Assembly: GCA_035606355.1 (NCBI GenBank)
Contig: DATNFO010000066.1
Span: 101,351-165,350, forward strand
Reading direction: 5' to 3'
Length of the DNA stretch: 64,000 bases
Source: Sulfopaludibacter sp035606355
Lineage (GTDB): Bacteria > Acidobacteriota > Terriglobia > Bryobacterales > Bryobacteraceae
In this document: positions 57,569 to 64,000 of the stretch, in pieces
Position numbering within the stretch: position 1 is the first letter of the stretch
How the letters are laid out: each line of letters begins with the position of its first letter
Made by a program: the position numbers and the translations under genes
The notes under the pieces: generated by a model
The model's input: the letters and a program-made list of their open reading frames with translations, nothing else
Databases searched by the model: none
Told to the model about the DNA's origin: nothing

Positions 57569-58804
57569 TTAACGCGCGTCTGCGAATTTCCGCAGGAACG
57601 CCAGCACTTTCGGAATTGAATCGCTGGACGAATCGGCATCCCCTTTCGGCGTACCGCCGGGATTGTTAATGCGGCCCGAGACGGGATGCCGGATCGCGCC
57701 GTGCCACGTGGGGCGAATCTCCGGCCGCCCGGACGCGTGGCCGGCGTGTGGATATTTGAGGTTCGCGAATTCGTACTCGAAGTGATGGCGCTTCAGGCGG
57801 GATACTATATCGTCTGCCATGTCCCACGAGTTCCAAACGCCATCGGATTCGCCTGAGATCATCAGGATCGGTCCGCGGGTCCGCTCGACTTGAATCTCTG
57901 ATTCGGGACTTCGAAAGCGCGGCAGCGAATAGGCCAGCGGCCGGCCCGTCCACGTCCACGCCGGGCCGCCGGTGTTGCGGCAACAGGCGGGGAAGCGAAC
58001 GTTGGCGGGAACATAAGCGACCACAGCGCCGATCCGCGGAAACATGCTGCCCAATTGCAGGGCGAGTTCGCCGCCGCGCGAAGTACCCATCACGGCGAGG
58101 CGCCCCGGCATGGCTTCCGGACGAGCCGCCAACCAGGTAAAGCCTTGCTGGAAATACTCGAGCGGGATCGCTTCCAACTGGTCCGGCAGATCCTCGTAAC
58201 GGAAGTACGCCAGAGCAAGCGCGAGAAAACCCCGCGATGCCAGCCACGCCGCCTGGCGAGTGGGCGCTCCTCCATTGGACCCTCCGACCACCAGGACTGC
58301 CGCCGACCGCTCGCCGCCTGCCGGCACGAACATCACACCACGCAGCGCGCCATCGCGCACCACGACGCGCCGAACGCCTTCAGCTACGGCGTCCTGCTGC
58401 AGATGCGCGGACGCGAGCTTCTCTCCTTTGCGCAGTAACTCAAACCCGATGGTCTGCGGGGCCAGATTTCGCGGAGCGGCGTACGCCGCTACATTCTTCT
58501 GCGCGGGCATCATGAACCAGACGAGGCCCAGCGGCGACACTTCTTTATATGCGCCGCCGGCGGGCGCCTGCTTTGCCGTATCGACGGCGCCAGCGTCATC
58601 GGCGACGAAGTCCGCCTGCGCGGTCCACTGCGCTCCCGCGCCGTCGGTGAGTTCGGCGCGTATGGTCACGCGTTCGCCCGGCTGCAGGCCCGAGGCGCGA
58701 ACGGATGCGGGCTCGTCGGAAAGTACGTGGTCAGGGGTGACCGTGAGGGCTTGGGCAAAGGCGATGCTTGCGGCTGTCCAAAGAAAAACGCCGGTGATTC
58801 GCAT
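57569..58804 (-). CDS. secreted acyl-CoA thioesterase/BAAT-type alpha/beta hydrolase
   Basis: The protein has about 411 residues with a signal peptide (ITGVFLWTAASIAFAQ). An N-terminal beta-sandwich (about 20-130, LTVTPDHVLSDEPASVRASG) matches the BAAT N-terminal domain. The C-terminal alpha/beta hydrolase has the nucleophile motif VMGTSRGGELALQLG, Asp in ISGESDGVWNSW and His in PHAGHA. The start at 58804 exposes the signal peptide. Bacterial members cleave thioesters or other esters; the export signal suggests a periplasmic substrate. It ends near the convergent-hairpin region. Confidence 0.88.
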   Translation of the reverse strand: MRITGVFLWTAASIAFAQALTVTPDHVLSDEPASVRASGLQPGERVTIRAELTDGAGAQWTAQADFVADDAGAVDTAKQAPAGGAYKEVSPLGLVWFMMPAQKNVAAYAAPRNLAPQTIGFELLRKGEKLASAHLQQDAVAEGVRRVVVRDGALRGVMFVPAGGERSAAVLVVGGSNGGAPTRQAAWLASRGFLALALAYFRYEDLPDQLEAIPLEYFQQGFTWLAARPEAMPGRLAVMGTSRGGELALQLGSMFPRIGAVVAYVPANVRFPACCRNTGGPAWTWTGRPLAYSLPRFRSPESEIQVERTRGPILMISGESDGVWNSWDMADDIVSRLKRHHFEYEFANLKYPHAGHASGRPEIRPTWHGAIRHPVSGRINNPGGTPKGDADSSSDSIPKVLAFLRKFADAR

Positions 58805-58827
58805 GGCAGCCACCGACGGTAATCATA

Positions 58828-59049
58828 CTATGGCGCGCGAAAGGCCGAGAGCGTCCACTCATCCTGCCGCTCGTCATGACGCAGGATGTAATTGGAACCA
58901 TCCTCCGCGAGCACCTTGAAGTAAATTGCCTCGGGATCGTACCAGCGGTCTACGACGTCCACGACAGCGAGCCAGCGTTCACGCAGACGAAGGCGTACCG
59001 GGCGCTCGTCATTCTTGAAGCCGGCATAGGTTTCTACGTCAATCCGCAT
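58828..59049 (-). CDS. small hypothetical protein
   Basis: The 73-residue protein is predicted to be mostly beta strand: VRLRLRERWLAVVDVVDRWY, AIYFKVLAEDGSNYILRHDE, WTLSAFRAP. This looks like a compact single-domain protein; similar small proteins are widely found in Acidobacteriota next to metabolic genes. The ATG at 59049 follows a short gap (27 bp) after the permease gene on the same strand and lies 23 bp before the thioesterase start, so it may be co-transcribed. No function is suggested by motifs. Confidence 0.7.
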   Translation of the reverse strand: MRIDVETYAGFKNDERPVRLRLRERWLAVVDVVDRWYDPEAIYFKVLAEDGSNYILRHDERQDEWTLSAFRAP

Positions 59050-59076
59050 CGGCGTTGCTGCCAGTAACCACTCAGT

Positions 59077-61500
59077 CTACTCGTTGCGCAGAGCCGTCAC
59101 CGGGTCGACGGTCGCGGCGCGGCGGGCCGGCAGATAACAGGCTGCCAGCGCCACTACTGCCAAGACGCCAGCTACGGCGATGAAGGTTGCCACGTCGTCT
59201 GGCTTCACTCCGTACAGGTAGCGGGCGAGCAGGCGCGCTACCGCGACGGCGCCCGCCACGCCCGCCGCAAGCCCGATCGCCGTGATTCGCAGCGCGTCCG
59301 TGATCGCCTGGCGGAAAACGTCGCCGGACCGCGCTCCCAACGCCATGCGGATTCCAAATTCGGCGATGCGCCGGGATACGGAGTAGCTCATCATGCCGTA
59401 GATCCCCGCGGCTGAAAGCGCCAGAGCGCCGAAGCCGAAGGCGATTAGCATCCATAAGCCGGCGCGGCGCGAGGCGACCGTATCGGCGACGATATCCTCG
59501 AGCGGCTCTACGTCGAAGACAGGCAGTTCGCTGTCCATTGCGAGCACTTCCGTGCGGATGGGCTGCGCGAGAAATTGCGGCTCCGCGGGACCAAGCACCA
59601 TCAGGCTGAGGTAGCGACTCGGATACTGCGCGTGCGGCAAATAAATCTGCGGTGTGCGGCCGTGCCCTAACCCGTACTGCGCGACATCCGCAACCACACC
59701 GATCACTTTGCGAAACGGCGTCTTGGCGAACTCCGTGTTGAAGCCGCCCGCGCGGATCTTGCGCCCCAGCGGCGATTCGCCGGGAAACCAGCGCCGCGCG
59801 GCCGTTTCGCTGATGATACAGACCGGGAGGCCGGCCGCGTCGTCGCGCGCGGTGAAAAGGCGCCCATCGTGAAGCGGGATCTTCATGACGCGGAAATAAT
59901 CCGGAGTGACAATGTAGCGGTCCGGGGACACCTCTTCTTTGCCGGAAGTGGGGCGGCCCTCTATGTCGAAACCCGTGCGGTCGAAGTTCGCCGAGAGGGG
60001 AACAACGCTGGTCATCGCCACTCCGCGCACTCCCGGAATCGCCGACACTCCGGCGAGCAGGCGATTCACGAAATCCCTGGTCAGCGCCGGGGTGCTATAC
60101 CTCGCCGAGGGCAGCGTTAGCGAGGCAGTCAACACGCCCCGCGCGTCGAAGCCTGGATTCACGCTGCGAAGCCTCAGGAAGCTCTTACCCAGCAATCCGG
60201 TGGCGACCAACAAGATCATGGCGAGCGCCACCTGAATAGCCGCGAGGCTCCGGCGGAGCGCGTTGCGTCCATCGCCGGAGACACGTACGCCATGCTTCAG
60301 AGCGTCGTCCAGGCGCAAGGCCCCGAGGCGCGTGACGGGCGCCATTCCGAACATCGCCGAAACAACCAGCGAGAGTATGGCGGCGAAAGCGAGCACGCGC
60401 GAATCGACGGCGATGAAACCGGCGTCCGGCAGCACGCGTGCCGCAACGGCAGTGAGGCCGGCCGATCCCCAAACCGCGAGCAAGACACCGCAAAAGGAGC
60501 CGGCAAGCCCCAGCAGGAGACTCTCTGTCAGCAGCATCCGAGCGAGTTGCGCGCGGCCTGCGCCAAGTGCCTCGCGAATCGCCATCTCCCGTTGCCGGCC
60601 GCTGCTTTTTGCAAGCAGGAGATTCGCCATGTTGGCGCACGCCATCAGCAGGAGAACCAGCACGGCGGCCTGCAGTGACAGCAGCGGCGCGCGCACGTCC
60701 CGCGTCATCGCGTCGTGCAGGCCGGCGATGTGCACGGCGAGGTGGGCATCCGCATCCGGATACTGCTTGCGCATCCACTCGCAGCGCACGTTCAACTCGG
60801 CTTGCGCTTGGGCGATGGTGGCGCCGGGACGCAGACGCACAATCGTCTCCAAATGGCGTCCATCACGCGATCCCATTCCGAACGGCTCGCCTACCGGCCG
60901 GTAAATCTGCGGCGTTCGGACGTCCATGCTTGTCGGTAGCGGGAGGAGACTGGGGCCGGCCACGCCGACAATCACGTGCGGCTGCGCATTCAACAGAATC
61001 GTCCGCCCTATGACACTTGGGTCGGATTGAAAGCGCTCGCGCCAGAGTGCATAGGAGAGGACCACCACAAAGTCACGGCCATCGCGATCCTCAGCGGCAT
61101 TGAAGAAGCGGCCGAGTCGAGGCCTCGCGCCGAGGACGGCGAAGTACTCGTGAGAGATCAGCAGCGCGGAGAGACGCTCGGCGGTGCCGTTGCCGGTGAG
61201 AACGGGATTGTAATAGGACGAATAGACTGCGGCGGACTCGATGGTTTTACTACCGATGCGCCAATCTTCAAAATCGTCAAAGGAGACGGGACCGCGCGCC
61301 TCGGTGTGCGACGATCCTTCGATGACGGCGAGCCGCCCTGAATCGGGATACGGCAGCGGGCGCAGCAGAATCGCATTCACGATTCCGAAGACGCAAGTCG
61401 CCATGGCAACGGCGACGGCAAGCGTCGCGATGCCGCTCAGAGTGAGATCCGGGTTCTGCCGGAGGGAGCGGATCGCGATGCGGATGTCATTCCGAAGCAT
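59077..61500 (-). CDS. MacB-type ABC transporter permease, acidobacterial duplicated orphan permease (ADOP)
   Basis: The protein has 807 residues. Two MacB_PCD/FtsX units are fused in one chain. Unit 1 has LTLSGIATLAVAVAMATCVF, a periplasmic domain and membrane helices with LLLMACANMANLLLAKSSGRQ and LGAGRAQLARMLLTESLLLG. Unit 2 has LRRSLAAIQVALAMILLVATG, a periplasmic domain and the C-terminal FGALALSAAGIYGMMSYSVS-RALGARSGDVFR-like helices (LGARSGDVFRQAITDALR). This is the 'acidobacterial duplicated orphan permease' architecture: no ATPase gene is adjacent. The role is probably envelope export or signalling; the cargo is unknown. Confidence 0.93.
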   Translation of the reverse strand: MLRNDIRIAIRSLRQNPDLTLSGIATLAVAVAMATCVFGIVNAILLRPLPYPDSGRLAVIEGSSHTEARGPVSFDDFEDWRIGSKTIESAAVYSSYYNPVLTGNGTAERLSALLISHEYFAVLGARPRLGRFFNAAEDRDGRDFVVVLSYALWRERFQSDPSVIGRTILLNAQPHVIVGVAGPSLLPLPTSMDVRTPQIYRPVGEPFGMGSRDGRHLETIVRLRPGATIAQAQAELNVRCEWMRKQYPDADAHLAVHIAGLHDAMTRDVRAPLLSLQAAVLVLLLMACANMANLLLAKSSGRQREMAIREALGAGRAQLARMLLTESLLLGLAGSFCGVLLAVWGSAGLTAVAARVLPDAGFIAVDSRVLAFAAILSLVVSAMFGMAPVTRLGALRLDDALKHGVRVSGDGRNALRRSLAAIQVALAMILLVATGLLGKSFLRLRSVNPGFDARGVLTASLTLPSARYSTPALTRDFVNRLLAGVSAIPGVRGVAMTSVVPLSANFDRTGFDIEGRPTSGKEEVSPDRYIVTPDYFRVMKIPLHDGRLFTARDDAAGLPVCIISETAARRWFPGESPLGRKIRAGGFNTEFAKTPFRKVIGVVADVAQYGLGHGRTPQIYLPHAQYPSRYLSLMVLGPAEPQFLAQPIRTEVLAMDSELPVFDVEPLEDIVADTVASRRAGLWMLIAFGFGALALSAAGIYGMMSYSVSRRIAEFGIRMALGARSGDVFRQAITDALRITAIGLAAGVAGAVAVARLLARYLYGVKPDDVATFIAVAGVLAVVALAACYLPARRAATVDPVTALRNE

Positions 61501-61586
61501 AGGCCGCTCCAGTGCAAGTCATCCGCCGCGGATAACCCTCGCCGTTTCAGTTGCCGTTACACCTGCAACGTCCGTTTCTGGGATGT

Positions 61587-62426
61587 CTATGCGCGCTGGA
61601 AGACGCATACGCCGCTCCAGATTTCGGACTCGCCGAACGGCGGTTGCGGTTGCGGAAAGTTCTGGAACGCGGCGAGCTCTGGCGGCACGCGGTTGGTGTC
61701 GATGGCTGCCGTAAAGACGCTCAGCGCGGCAGTGGGCCGCCAGCCGAACTGCTCGAAGTATGCCGGGCCTTCACGCGGCCCGAACTGGAGCGGGGCTCCT
61801 GCACGTTCGGTCGCCTGCCCGGTGGTCTTCTGGAGCATCGTCAGCAGCCCCGGCGACGGTAAGTCCATGATCCAGGTGGCCGCGCCCGCGGCGGCGAGGT
61901 CGCGCGCCAGTTCGCCTACCTGCGGGGCGGTCAGGTAAATCAGCAGGCCTTCGGACAGAACCAGCACTCGCGAGTGGCCCGTCATCGCGCGCGCAAACGC
62001 GGCACGGCGCGCTTCGGGGTCCGAGAGATCGACGGAGACTTGCTCCAGCCGGCAGAGCGGACGCTCGTCGCGCAGAATTTCGTTCTTGTAGGCGAAGATG
62101 CGAGGCAGATCCATTTCCACCCAGTCCAGGTGCGGCGGCAACTCCATGCGATAAGGGCGAGCGTCCAGACCTGCGGCGAGATTCAGAACCATGTCGGTGC
62201 CCTGCTGGAGTTCTTCGCGAATCACGCGGTCGAAGAGGTAAGTGCGCATGACCCAGGCCCAATCGTTGTCGCCGGCGTGCGCCACTTCGGTCATGATTTG
62301 TTCGCCGCGGGAGCCCGCCAGCCGGTGAGCGTACGGGTCGCGGAAGAGAGCATCGGCGCGCTCGCTCTCGCGGGCCCGGAAGACCGCCGCCCAGAGGGCG
62401 GTATCAGAAACGTCGCGAATGGCCAT
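61587..62426 (-). CDS. S-adenosylmethionine-dependent methyltransferase, Ppm1/LCM (Tcmp) type
   Basis: The protein has about 279 residues. Motifs: VSDTALWAAVFRARESERAD and PYAHRLAGSRG at the N-terminus, DMVLNLAAGLDARPYRM (SAM motif I), HLDWVEMDLPRIFAYKNEIL and SRVLVLSEGLLIYLTAPQV. This is the leucine-carboxyl-methyltransferase-like family often found in natural-product or small-molecule O-methylation. The start at 62426 is the ATG inside a 16-bp palindrome, with CATAAT 6 nt upstream (a leaderless geometry). An in-frame extension upstream crosses a hairpin repeat and is rejected. Confidence 0.9.
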   Translation of the reverse strand: MAIRDVSDTALWAAVFRARESERADALFRDPYAHRLAGSRGEQIMTEVAHAGDNDWAWVMRTYLFDRVIREELQQGTDMVLNLAAGLDARPYRMELPPHLDWVEMDLPRIFAYKNEILRDERPLCRLEQVSVDLSDPEARRAAFARAMTGHSRVLVLSEGLLIYLTAPQVGELARDLAAAGAATWIMDLPSPGLLTMLQKTTGQATERAGAPLQFGPREGPAYFEQFGWRPTAALSVFTAAIDTNRVPPELAAFQNFPQPQPPFGESEIWSGVCVFQRA

Positions 62427-62438
62427 ATGGCCATTATG
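62419..62438 (-). promoter_or_regulatory. palindrome ATGGCCATATGGCCAT with leaderless-type -10
   Basis: A perfect 16-bp palindrome spans 62419-62434 and is centred at the 5' edge of the methyltransferase ATG. CATAAT (62438-62433, minus strand) ends 6 nt before the ATG. The palindrome has the same CATATG centre as 22118-22133. Confidence 0.4.
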
Positions 62439-62448
62439 CGGTACCCCG

Positions 62449-62542
62449 ACGTGCCGACAGGAATCCTTCCTACTGGAGGTGCGCGAAGCGTGCCTGAGTC
62501 GCGCTTCGCGCGATCCGACAGGAAGGATTCCTGCCGGCACGT
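62449..62542. repeat. 94-bp hairpin repeat between divergent methyltransferase and YraN genes
   Basis: Outer arms 62449-62471 and 62520-62542 (ACGTGCCGACAGGAATCCTTCC...) differ at a single position; inner arms GCGCGAAGCG (62481-62490) and CGCTTCGCGC (62502-62511) pair as well. The likely GTG start of the YraN gene (62541) overlaps the right outer arm. The arms also contain the self-complementary AGGAATCCT. Confidence 0.8.
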
Positions 62543-63017
62543 GGCAACACCGTTACTTGAGAAACTGCGGGCGCCGGGGACACTTTGTTCTTTGCTTGGG
62601 ATTCTCTATCGCTTGGCCGATGCTCTGCGGCGCCGGACGTACGCCGAAAATCACGGACGCATCGGGGAAGACCTGGCCCATCGATATTTGCGGAGCCGCG
62701 GGTGCACGATCGTGGCTCGCAACTACCGGCCGCTGTCGCGGTCGGGCGAGATCGATATCGTCGCGTGGCACGGGAACACGCTGGTGTTCGTGGAAGTGAA
62801 GACCCGTTCGTCGGACGAGTTCGGGACGCCCGATCGTGCGGTGGATGCCGGGAAGCGGCAGCGAATTTTTCGCGGGGCTCGCGACTATGCGCGGCATAGC
62901 GGCGTGCCCTTGGAGCAGACTCGTTTTGACGTGGTGACAGTGACACTCGGTCCGAAGCGCCGCATCGAATGGCTGCGCGATGCTTTCGGCAAATCCGATG
63001 TGACGGCCACGTTATAA
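62541..63017 (+). CDS. YraN (UPF0102) family endonuclease-like protein
   Basis: The protein has about 158 residues from the GTG at 62541. The family core is present: GRIGEDLAHRYLRSRGCTIV, then GEIDIVAWHGNTLVFVEVKT, the PD-(D/E)xK-like nuclease motif (Asp of GEID, Glu-x-Lys of VEVKT), and RFDVVTVTLGPKRRIEWLRDAF. It is similar to Holliday-junction-resolvase-like YraN proteins. The start is uncertain because the hairpin repeat runs into it; a TTG near 62614 is possible. Its stop (63015-63017) falls inside the galT -10 TATAAT. Confidence 0.88.
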   Translation: MATPLLEKLRAPGTLCSLLGILYRLADALRRRTYAENHGRIGEDLAHRYLRSRGCTIVARNYRPLSRSGEIDIVAWHGNTLVFVEVKTRSSDEFGTPDRAVDAGKRQRIFRGARDYARHSGVPLEQTRFDVVTVTLGPKRRIEWLRDAFGKSDVTATL

Positions 63018-63018
63018 T
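63013..63018 (+). promoter_or_regulatory. -10 TATAAT for galT, leaderless geometry
   Basis: TATAAT overlaps the YraN stop codon and ends 6 nt before the galT start TTG (63025). No Shine-Dalgarno is visible between them, so a leaderless transcript is likely. Confidence 0.5.
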
Positions 63019-63024
63019 CGTCAC

Positions 63025-64000
63025 TTGCCCGAACTGCGTAAAGATCCCATCACGGGACGATGGGTCATCATAGCCACCGATCGTGCGAAGCGTCCCAACG
63101 ATTTTCTACGCCAGCCGGTTACAAGTCGCACCCAGCTTGTGTGTCCGTTCTGTCCCGGCAATGAGCCTAAGACTCCGCCCGAAGTGCTGGCATACCGCGA
63201 TTCCGGCGCCCGCGATGAACCGGGCTGGCGCGTGCGCGCGTTCCCGAACAAGTTTCCCGTACTCGGCATTCATGGCGACCTCAACCGCCAGGGCGAGGGC
63301 ATGTACGACAAGATGAACGGCATCGGGGCGCACGAGGTAATCATCGAAACGCCCGATCACGCCGCTACTCTGGCGGAAATGCCCGAAAAACAGATCGAGG
63401 AAGTGCTGTGGGCCTTCAAGGACCGGGTGAACGATCTGAAGCGCGACCGCCGTTTCAAGTACATCCTCCTGTTCAAGAATCACGGCGAGGCCGCCGGAGC
63501 ATCGCTGGAACACCCTCATTGCCAACTGATTGCCCTGCCGGTAATCCCGAAGCGGGTGAAGGAAGAGGTGGACGCCGGCAGGCATTTTTACGATCTGAAA
63601 GAGCGGTGTATCTTTTGCGATATCATCCACCAGGAAACCTCCGCGGGCGAGCGCCTGGTAACGGAAACCGACCGCTTCACGGTGCTGGAGCCTTACGCCC
63701 CGCGCTTTCCGTTCGAGACCTGGATTCTGCCGAAACGTCACGAATCGCACTTTGAAGCGTCGGACGCCCCCACGCTGCAAAATCTGGCGTGGGTTTTACG
63801 TTCCACCATGCGTAAGATCGACAAGGTACTGGAGCGTCCCGCCTACAACTTTATCGTTCATAGCGCGCCCGTCCAAGATCCCGAGCTGCCGTACTATCAC
63901 TGGCATGTGGAGATCATCCCCAAGCTGACCAAAGTCGCAGGCTTCGAGTGGGGTACCGGCTTCTATATCAACCCGACTCCGCCCGAAGAATCGGCCAAAT
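63025..64000 (+). CDS. galT: galactose-1-phosphate uridylyltransferase (3' truncated by window)
   Basis: The first 325 codons of a GalT are present, continuing past the window end. Zn-binding CPFC is at residues 40-43, followed by FPNKFPVLGIHG and HEVIIETPDH. The HIT-type catalytic motif HPH is at 163-165 (SLEHPHCQL). The second half has CIFCDIIHQE, RFPFETWILPKRHESHF and YHWHVEIIPKL. It transfers UMP between UDP-glucose and galactose-1-phosphate. The start is TTG (PELRKDPITGRWV), the only plausible start before the conserved first strand. A TATAAT lies 6 nt upstream. Confidence 0.93.
   Translation, partial: MPELRKDPITGRWVIIATDRAKRPNDFLRQPVTSRTQLVCPFCPGNEPKTPPEVLAYRDSGARDEPGWRVRAFPNKFPVLGIHGDLNRQGEGMYDKMNGIGAHEVIIETPDHAATLAEMPEKQIEEVLWAFKDRVNDLKRDRRFKYILLFKNHGEAAGASLEHPHCQLIALPVIPKRVKEEVDAGRHFYDLKERCIFCDIIHQETSAGERLVTETDRFTVLEPYAPRFPFETWILPKRHESHFEASDAPTLQNLAWVLRSTMRKIDKVLERPAYNFIVHSAPVQDPELPYYHWHVEIIPKLTKVAGFEWGTGFYINPTPPEESAK

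Noticed and set aside
61974..62540. Extension of the YraN frame upstream across the methyltransferase
   Set aside because: It runs antisense through a clear SAM methyltransferase and through the hairpin repeat; YraN similarity starts after 62600.

Overview
The window is about 64 kb of high-GC bacterial chromosome with no rRNA, tRNA, CRISPR array or insertion sequence that I can recognise. The gene content points to the Acidobacteriota, most likely a Bryobacterales / 'Solibacter'-like soil organism. The pointers are a PSCyt1-DUF1549-DUF1553 gene followed by a DUF1501 gene, an 'acidobacterial duplicated orphan permease' of the MacB type, a TonB-dependent receptor with an N-terminal carboxypeptidase-regulatory domain, a TPR-CHAT protein next to an ECF sigma factor, a PEP-CTERM protein and abundant intergenic palindromes. 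This placement is inferred from gene families, not from a marker-gene tree.

Layout: 0-4 kb holds the 3' end of an unknown gene and the cytochrome-type/DUF1501 pair. 4-9.4 kb holds a TSUP permease, a frameshifted creD, and a minus-strand run encoding a BON-LysM protein, a small hypothetical protein, a zinc metallopeptidase and a YihY/BrkB membrane protein. 9.4-24.1 kb is the most unusual part. It has an ECF sigma factor translationally coupled to a TPR-CHAT putative cysteine protease, a cysteine hydrolase, two unknown proteins, and a minus-strand run of an HC-type anti-sigma-like protein, a subtilase with an eight-residue tandem repeat, an FAD-linked oxidase and a 1409-residue GMC oxidoreductase with a duplicated C-terminal domain. 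24.4-28 kb has a two-component system, a PepSY-like protein and a secreted beta-propeller. 28-32.2 kb has an oxalate-decarboxylase-type bicupin and a fused FAD/Fe-S dehydrogenase.

32.5-39.3 kb is a cytochrome c maturation cluster in the order ccmE-F-H-(CcmI-like zinc ribbon)-(carboxypeptidase-regulatory protein)-A-B-C-D. Its CcmE has the rare CxxxY haem-binding motif and no ccmG lies in the window. 39.3-44.6 kb holds pyrD, a phosphatase-like hydrolase, a RodZ-type HTH protein, a FlK-like thioesterase, a TIM-barrel isomerase and a YflT-like stress protein. 44.6-54.1 kb holds the TonB receptor, a methyltransferase, a class III aminotransferase, a PEP-CTERM protein, purB, a metallo-hydrolase and a membrane glycosyltransferase-like protein. 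54.1-64 kb holds a lipoprotein, a molybdopterin oxidoreductase, an orphan protein, a BAAT-type hydrolase, the duplicated permease, a methyltransferase, a YraN protein and a 3'-truncated galT.

Two themes run across the window. Convergent gene junctions carry palindromic elements: three GACCGGT-type hairpins, one 36-bp-arm element and one GATGAACGCCGATAA-type element. Several genes have a TATAAT-like hexamer 6-7 nt before the start codon, which suggests leaderless transcripts.
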